DNA of 64,000 nt from Ambrosia x helenae (taxonomy: Eukaryota > Streptophyta > Magnoliopsida > Asterales > Asteraceae), in NCBI GenBank assembly GCA_030844895.1, contig JAUTDX010000519.1, forward strand, positions 53,024 to 117,023, in the 5' to 3' direction. The position numbers and the translations under genes were made by a program. The notes beneath the pieces are model-generated. The model saw nothing but the letters and a program-made list of their open reading frames with translations, did no database searches and was not told where the DNA came from. Shown one piece after another: positions 57,408 through 64,000 of the stretch. Each line of letters begins with the position of its first letter. Positions within the stretch are counted from its first letter, which is position 1.

Positions 57408-59973
57408 CTATCCATCTCTTTTTAATTTTCTATTCTTTGAGGGAAAATACATATTGAAGTAGAATTGGTGCAGTTGTGGGAACAAGAACTGTATTAAGAA
57501 GAGAGCCTTATTGAACTTTGGTTCTGTAATGCATGTTGCTCCTTTGCGTATTCCATCAACGACGACTTTAACACATGGTTCAGCATCCATTGTTGGGACA
57601 ACATCTCTCATGTCCTGCACAAAGTAGACTTTTAGCAATAGAAGATAAATCGGTTGCAATTTGAAGGGAAATGAACTGACATTACTTACTTTTCTTAACC
57701 GGACACCAACGCCATTGCTAGAATATTTTGCTGTTATAATGTTTGTTTGTATGTACCCAAGAGTCAAGATTGTGATTGTAATTGTTGGGGAGACTTCAAA
57801 TCTAAGAGACTCATAGAAGCTAATCAATGCTGCTTTACTAGCCTAATCAAGAGACAATAGGTATCATAAGATATTAGATATATAGTTAAATAAGAAAATG
57901 ACACATGGAAATAAGTAGATTGAATAGGGCATCTTTACATTGTAAAAGCCACCTCTAGGTGGGTTCAATACACCAGCACATGAGGCATTGACAACGATCT
58001 TTCCCTTGGTTTTCATGAGGTGTGGGATTGCAAAATGAGTTGGATAAACAGATCCCCAAAAGTTTATGTCCTGTATATATTCTTCCAAATACTCAGTAAA
58101 GTTCATTAGAGTAACAATTACCAAACTTTTTTGGATTTTTGTAAGGGAAATTGGATTTAAATACTCCAAACTATTGCTCGTTAGTCGATTGCTCGTTAGT
58201 CGATATCACTCCCAACTATCATCTATTTTCCCACGATGTGGACTCATACTAACTAAAAGTTAACAAAATTAGTTTTTGCTGACGTGTTCTGCTTATGTGG
58301 CAAAAAGTCAAAGTTTTGCTAATCTGAACTGCTTATGTGACAAAAAGTTAAACTTTTGATGACGTGGACTACTTATGCGACAAATTTTGATGACATGGAT
58401 TGTTTTATGTGGTAGTCCACGTCAGCAAAACCTAACCGAGTTAATTTTTAGTTAGAGGGTGTTTGGGATTGAGTTACAAAACAGCTTATTGACTTATTGG
58501 CTTTTTCAAAAAGCCAATAAGTCAATAAGCTGTTTGTCTACCACAAAATACCACAAAAGCACTTTTGGTTTTGGCTTTTTGATATAGGTTAAAAAGCTGT
58601 TTTCAAAAAGTCACAAATCCTGGCTTTTGGCTTTTGACTTTTAGAAAAAAATTACAAATTTATCACCCATACAACCAATATTCACAATAAGTTAAGCGAA
58701 ACACTTAAAAAAAATAACAATCTATTGACTTTTTGACGTTTCCCATCCCAAAAGCTAATCCAAACACTTTTTTTAAAACTCCTTTTCAAAAAGTCATAAG
58801 CCAATAAGCACTTTTGACCAAAAGCACTTTTGCATTTCCAAACTCAATCCCAAACACCCTCTTAGTATGAAACCGCTAAGGAAAATAGGTTAAAAGTTGG
58901 GACCGTCAGCAGTGATTTTTTAAGTTGGCACTAATGACGGTCAATGGCTGATAATTAGGATTATTTGGAACTTTTCACTAAAAGCCAGCCTGATAAAGTG
59001 TTTATCCCTAATTAAGTAGAGAGAAATTAATTAATGATATGAGTTATAAATTACTTATTGTTTTTACAATTTACACTTATCCTTTATTATTTTTCCTATC
59101 ACATCAAGTTTCTTCTCAAATGATTATTCTCGTATTTATATAAACTAAACATTATTTCATGGTTCAATATTTATTTATTTATTAAATTATTCAGATGTAT
59201 TATCAGTTGTTAGTAAGGATTAAAATAAGACTAAACATATAATAGACAACATTATCAATTTAATTATTTGTTGTAGTTGTGTGTTTTAGCTTGATCTTAC
59301 AATAACAGGTGCGAATTTGGTGACGTCATAGTTGATGGAGTAAAGCGGTCCGATTCCTGCATTACAAACCAGATGATCCACTGCAAAGATATTGATTAGC
59401 AAGATTAGCATGCATCTTAGCTCACACAAATTGCAGGTGAAAAACTAGTTATTATTTAGGCAGTTATACGGTTACTCACAACGACCAAAACGTTTAATGG
59501 TCTCATCCACGAACATCCTACACTCGTCGACCTTCGACACAATCAGCAAATATGAAAAGAACATCAGGAGAGCCGAGTTCACGAGCATTGTTTGCTACTA
59601 GCTCGAGTCGACTATCTGGCTTTTTTGTGGCTATAATCACTAAATACGCGCCTAGTTTTGCGTATTCATACGCCATAAGCTGTCATTTTTTATAGCAAGT
59701 TAAAGTTGTACTTTCTTTATAAGAAGATATGATCAGAGTTAACTAATGTTTTAAGGCTTAGGATATTGATATTCGTACCTCTCCTAGTCCAGATGAAGCA
59801 CCGGTGATCAAAACCACTTTTCCGGACATGTTTTCCTTGCGCCGAAAACATGAACGGACGGAGTTGAGTAGTTCCCAAACAAAAAGAAAAGGTGAAACGA
59901 GAAGCAAAAGTAACAAGAAAACGTAAAACACGAGGGCATTTGTGAACTTGTTATTGAAGTAGGCTTCATACAT
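57408..59973 (-). CDS. 11-beta-hydroxysteroid dehydrogenase-like SDR, 6 exons, one frameshift
   Basis: Exons (minus): 59973-59779, 59679-59480, 59380-59301, 58070-57939, 57842-57690, 57614-57408. Residues about 14-33 are an N-terminal membrane anchor. VVLITGASSGLGE is the TGxxxGxG NADP-binding loop, DHLVCNAGIGP the NAG motif, DINFWGSVYPTHFAIPHL and KIVVNASCAG precede YNASK (catalytic YxxxK, split by intron 4). The family (HSD/steroleosin-like, about 320-350 aa) sits on ER or oil bodies and reduces or oxidises sterol-type substrates. Exon 2 carries one extra T (about 59525: gctgattgtgtcg) that shifts the frame before KVDECRMFVDETIKRFG; all other junctions are in phase. So it is either a fresh pseudogene or a base-call error. 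Otherwise 321 aa. Confidence 0.85.
58452..58864. mobile_element. PIF/Harbinger-type MITE, 407 bp, in intron 3 of the SDR gene
   Basis: TTA duplications at 58452-58454 and 58862-58864. The ends are gagggtgtttgggattgag and ctcaatcccaaacaccctc, the same family as 42672-43084. Confidence 0.92.
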
Positions 59974-60248
59974 GACTTGTTATCTTAATTTGTCAAAAAT
60001 TATATTTCTAGTAGGCTCATAAATAGCAACGAAGATGCATACTGATACTATCCACCAGCTAACCGTTTGTATTTAATTACGTTGGTCATTTATGGTTTAT
60101 TTTATATTTCATTGTTAGAAAGAAACCAGTCATTGTTATGGTTATGGTTAATTACTATCCACCAGTCATTGTTATAATATTAAATGCTAAATAGTAAATA
60201 TTACGTCGGTTGGTCAATATTTATGGTTTATTTATATTTCATTGTTAG
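59974..60248. other. SDR upstream region with a short duplication
   Basis: Segments tttatggtttatttt...ttcattgttagaaa at 60088 and 60221 are repeated. Promoter elements could not be defined. Confidence 0.4.
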
Positions 60249-60505
60249 AAACAAGTCATTGTTACCCAAGGCATTATAGCCTAGTGGTATCTTGGTGGTG
60301 AGATAAGACTTAGGGGCCATGAGGTCCTAGGTTCGAATCTCACAAAGGGGGTTTTCTCATAATTATGAGTTTCCTCCTGAATTGGTGACTTGGTGGTGGA
60401 ATATGATCGCGTGGCAACACTGGTGGCACGATGATACTCCAGTGTTCCGTGAGTGATTCCAATTTGTTGGTCGTTCAAAAAAAAAAAGAAAACAAGTCAT
60501 TGTTA
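60249..60505 (+). mobile_element. tRNA-derived SINE with poly(A) tail
   Basis: A 16-bp target duplication aaacaagtcattgtta lies at 60249-60264 and 60490-60505. The head has a Pol III A box tagcctagtggtat (60277) and a B box ggttcgaatct (60330). The body ends in an A-run at 60477-60489. About 225 bp, no coding. Confidence 0.92.
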
Positions 60506-61376
60506 TAATATTAAATGCTAAATAACTTTCCAAACAATCATTGAGTAGGAGGCACTTCACATAGCTAATCAACCATTGTTCAAGTTGTGTTGCATTGGGC
60601 CACATAGATGCATCAATCTGTCCAAACTGACATTATATAAAAATTACAACAACATTATGGTGTATAAGTTATACTTTGAGTAATATTTGTATTATAAAAA
60701 TCTGAATGAAAAACTTATTTTGGAAGCTTAATCTGTGAATTGAGACCCCCTGACTAATACCAAATGATTATAAGACCCCTCAAGTACACATTATTCACTT
60801 TATTGTAAAATCACACATCACACTATCACAGTACGTCCCTCCCCTTAAGCATTTTCTTGAACCCAATAAAGGAAATCAGGAAAACGTAATGCAATTAAAA
60901 CATCATTTTAGGCTAGCAATTTTATTTTCAGTGTTATGCTACTGGGGTACTGGGCCTGTACACTGGTCCCGACTTAGTGGTCAAGCCCACTGTCTATGAG
61001 TGTGGCCAAATTCCAATTTAGAAAGCCAACGTGTATTAACTATTAAGGTCTATGCCTATCTCACCCAAATCCAAACCCCATTATGACAACTTGACAACAT
61101 GCACCAAATTCTTGACGCGGAACGAAAGCGATAAAAGTGCTAGATACGTTCTAGCAAATGTTCAGAGATAAAACTCACATGAGAGAAAGTTTATTAATAT
61201 CAAAGTTGTTCTAACAAATGAGCCATTATTTATATGTTATTTTAGTAACCCCGCTAATTAAGTTCGGTCAAAGTACCTGAATATATACTAGACTTTTTAA
61301 TGACTTCAATGAAATAGAATACTATAACGAAATATTAATTTTGGTCAATAGAATCAACATCTAGACATAATTAAGA
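60506..61376. other. Intergenic, nothing recognised
   Basis: AT-rich, no gene or bounded repeat. Confidence 0.4.
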
Positions 61377-63353
61377 CTAGTGGGAATGCGCCGCGCGTTG
61401 CTGCGGGTACATTTGTTTTTGTTGTTTCGTAGTTCTTGTTGGTGCTTGTGATGGGTGGATAGTTTAGAGGGGATTCAGCAACTGAGGAGCATCCAAGTCT
61501 AGAGTTCTTTTCATGGCACAGTTCAGGAACCATTCATTACTGAATGTTGTATCCTTTCTTTATTGTTGATAATGCTTCTTCTGTAATTTTTTCACCTCGA
61601 CGATAAATCAAATTATATATCAGGTGAGATTGCACATTAGTCGTCTTCTTTTCATCAAACTTTTACTCCTTACCTGGTACTTTTGCAGCCTAATGACCCA
61701 AAAACCAGCCAATATTGATTAGAAAAAAAGATTTGTTACTTTATAAATCACACCAAAAATTAAATGGCAAGTTAGAACCAAACAAAATAAAAGAGCATAG
61801 ATTAAACTATTATAATTTCTCAACATAACACCTTTAGGTACTGAAGAAACTGTAACTATTCTGGAATAAGGAAAGGTAAGGCATTTCCTTTAGCACCTTC
61901 TCTCATGAGTAGTTTGACCTAGTAGATGTATATATTGCTGAAATAATTAGATGACAAGTGTAATATAAATAGAAAAAAATCACATATATAAAAAAGATAT
62001 AAAACATTGACCTTTTATTCATATGGAGAATCACGCTGGATAAACTATGTAAAAGAACATCATAAGTGATTGAGGATTTTAGTGTCACACAATATCGCTT
62101 TTCACTTTGTATCACACAATAACCTTGTCGCAACCCTTCACTGGTTACCTAATCAACTCCATTATATTATAAATCGTTAATATTATGAAATAAACATAAA
62201 TAAATACAATAGTTAATTTGTTTGCACCGGAGTCATATGAAATTACAAGCTAGCAAGATCTTCAACCTAGAATATCAAACATAAATATTAACATCAATCG
62301 ACAACATAGTAAAAAAAAAATATAAGTACTGTTTAAGCTTCAAGTACTACTTTTCAGTTCAAAGAAAAATCTATCTTCAATTGAAGATTGTGAAACATCA
62401 AGGGAATTATAATCATCACTGACACACTTACATTGTAAATTAATAGAAAATATCATAATATGTTACTTCAGTATCTACTTGTTAAAATTCATCAAATATA
62501 ATTATTCTTTGACAAAACCATCCACACTTCATCAAAGTATCCACCACCACTTCCTGTATTTCCACCTCATTCACCAACACAAATTATAAAAAAACAAACA
62601 CACAAAATATTAAAGTTCCCAATCTAAACCTAATATGCAAATAACAAAACAATAAAAGTCGTAGTTACCCTAGAGCTTGTTGAGGCGTTGAAGAAACAGA
62701 TAATCAATCAGAAACTGAACAAACTCATCGAACTTTGACGTGAACCAGATTTTGTGTTAATTGTTTGTTGTTATTCTTTTCGTTTCTTTGGTGATGCTAT
62801 TGATGAGTCGACCTTTAAGCAGAGTTTACAGAAGAAGCTGAAGCCGAATTGCCCATTGTATGTGGTCATAGGATGATATACAATGATGAGACGAATTCCG
62901 AACGTTTCTATACAATTGAAATTTAAAGGCTTCAATTCGGACGCCATGTGAAGGCATCAATTGAATTCAACCTTAATTGACGATGGCCTCACTCAGTTAA
63001 ATGTAGGGTTCTTCAAATTCCATGTATGAAACACCTATCACTGATGTCGTTTTCGTACTGGCGAGCCTGCATAACAGGGGTCATTAAAGTTAGAAATCCG
63101 AATGCAACGGTTTATGAATCCGTTGTATAACCTGTAACCACAAACCTGCAAAATTTTCTGAGGTGTAGTCAACCTAAAACATTTTTTATTTGATTCATTA
63201 TAGAGAAAAGCATTACCAGTCAACCTGAATCAACCCATTAAAAGTAGGGTCAAAACTATAGATCATGTTATGTGCTAACTGCTACATTCATTGAGACATG
63301 CTAAACAATAACTGGAAAATATATCTCATCAGAAAGGAAAAGTTAAACTATAC

Positions 63354-63464
63354 CTGGATATAAAACGAGCATCGATGTGACCTCACAACGACGTGTTAGC
63401 TTATGTGGTTCGATTCTCATGTACGGGTCCCGATTCCCATCCCAATTCTTGGTCTCCTCAAAAC
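63354..63464 (-). pseudogene. Exon-like fragment of an unidentified gene
   Basis: Between an acceptor (ggtag) and a donor (CCAG/GTATAG) the minus strand stays open for 111 nt. It reads FEETKNWDGNRDPYMRIEPH followed by LTRRCEVTSMLVLYP. It looks like a conserved eukaryotic exon, but I do not recognise the family. It may be captured or part of a gene entering from the right. Confidence 0.4.
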
Positions 63465-63941
63465 CTACCAATACATAAGATTTAAACAAATTTAAGATAT
63501 ATTATGCCATGGATTGTTTTCGTAAGTGTGTGTGTGTGTATTAATAATAATAATCAACTTGGAATAAGTACTGTGTTGACAGTTTGTTCCTTAAAAAGCA
63601 AAGTCCACATGTATCGGAATGTTATAATGACCCTAAAAACGGAAAATAAAAGGAAAAAACCTCAACTTTCCTTTCAAATGCATACAGAAACCTAGAGGTC
63701 GCAAGATGGGTAGGTTGGTAATGGGTTTTGGTGCAAGCTGAAATGTTTATTCTCAATTTTGTTAGTGATCCTGATAAACAATTCCAAAAATAACAATAGC
63801 ACCATGAGCTGAAAATACAAAATTTTATACCTAATAATTTGAACTCTTGTTAAAAGACAGACTTGAATACAACTAAACAACATAAAGATATAGGCATAAT
63901 AGCAAGCACATAAAACATGTTAAGTAAATAATATTAACCAG

Positions 63942-63998
63942 TTAAAAAGCAGGCTGGTAATCAGTAGGAGCTCTGCCCTTATCACCGCCAAATTCACC
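63942..63998 (-). pseudogene. Fragment resembling the C-terminal tail of ribosomal protein eS10
   Basis: The minus strand reads GEFGGDKGRAPTDYQPAF then a stop. Plant 40S protein eS10 has GEFGGEKGGAPADYQP-like sequence followed by more Gly/Arg-rich residues. The stop directly after QPAF and the absence of earlier exons in view suggest a truncated copy, but the window ends here. Confidence 0.5.
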
Positions 63999-64000
63999 CG

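Larger units (their letters stand above)
61377..64000 (-). mobile_element. Helitron 3' end with exon fragments, extending past the window
   Basis: Minus strand: ccgcagcaacgcgcgg (hairpin), CGCATTCCCA and CTAG ending at 61377, followed by T. To its right, in the same sense, lie exon-like pieces at 63464-63354 and an eS10-like piece at 63998-63942. No 5' end was identified, and a shorter element ending near 61803 (TCTATGC after A) is possible. Bases 61900-63350 show no recognised gene. Confidence 0.5.

Noticed and set aside
60265..60345. Possible tRNA gene
   Set aside because: A and B boxes are present, but the body continues to a poly(A) tail and is flanked by a 16-bp target duplication, so it is a SINE.

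Overview
This window is nuclear DNA from a eudicot plant. The evidence is spliced plant genes with GT-AG introns (a SEPALLATA-type MADS-box gene and a LAZY1 gene), AT-rich intergenic DNA, and plant transposons of nearly every class. An Asteraceae-like genome is my guess from gene and repeat flavour, not something shown by the sequence. No bacterial, organellar, rRNA or CRISPR feature was seen. All family names come from reading translations against remembered families; no search was run.

Layout. 1-2840: a probable minus-strand Helitron carrying broken exons of a RecQ helicase and a P4-ATPase. 3.2-4.8 kb: a 5'-truncated LINE. 5.5 and 9.5 kb: two hAT-type MITEs with perfect 8-bp target duplications. 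7.1-8.6 kb: a two-exon gene for a 69-residue membrane protein, with a minisatellite in its intron. 10.9-13.4 kb: two adjacent Tourist-like MITEs, one split by a very young non-autonomous LTR retrotransposon with identical LTRs. 14.1-24.5 kb: a complete eight-exon SEP-like MADS-box gene on the minus strand. Its 6.2-kb intron 6 holds a split MITE, a SINE and a plus-strand Helitron carrying pieces of glutaminyl-tRNA synthetase, a coiled-coil gene, a NAC gene and a MATE transporter. 25-34 kb: intergenic MITEs, an Au-like SINE in inverted orientation to the one at 20 kb, and two Helitrons with both ends visible (595 bp and 1973 bp). 34.2-40.9 kb: a tandem segmental duplication whose second copy is broken by a Mutator-like element and by a hAT element. 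The hAT element contains a Helitron carrying a dead receptor-like kinase. 40.9-44.4 kb: a second degenerate duplication with two PIF/Harbinger MITEs. 44.4-45.3 kb: two exons of an unrecognised gene. 46.2-48.7 kb: a complete five-exon LAZY1 gene. 50-52.3 kb: an unusual element with nine 36-bp palindromes around a degenerate transposon-type reading frame. 54.8-56.9 kb: a Ty1/copia remnant with a nested hAT MITE. 57.4-60.0 kb: a six-exon 11-beta-hydroxysteroid-dehydrogenase-like gene with one frameshift. 60.2-60.5 kb: a tRNA-derived SINE. 61.4 kb to the end: another Helitron 3' terminus followed by more exon fragments, one like ribosomal protein eS10.

The likely functional host genes are the SEP-like gene (floral organ identity), LAZY1 (shoot gravitropism), the small membrane protein, the two-exon unknown and perhaps the dehydrogenase. 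They share no pathway. The dominant theme is recent, layered transposition, above all repeated capture of unrelated host exons by Helitron-type elements in the element's own sense orientation (four clusters in 64 kb).
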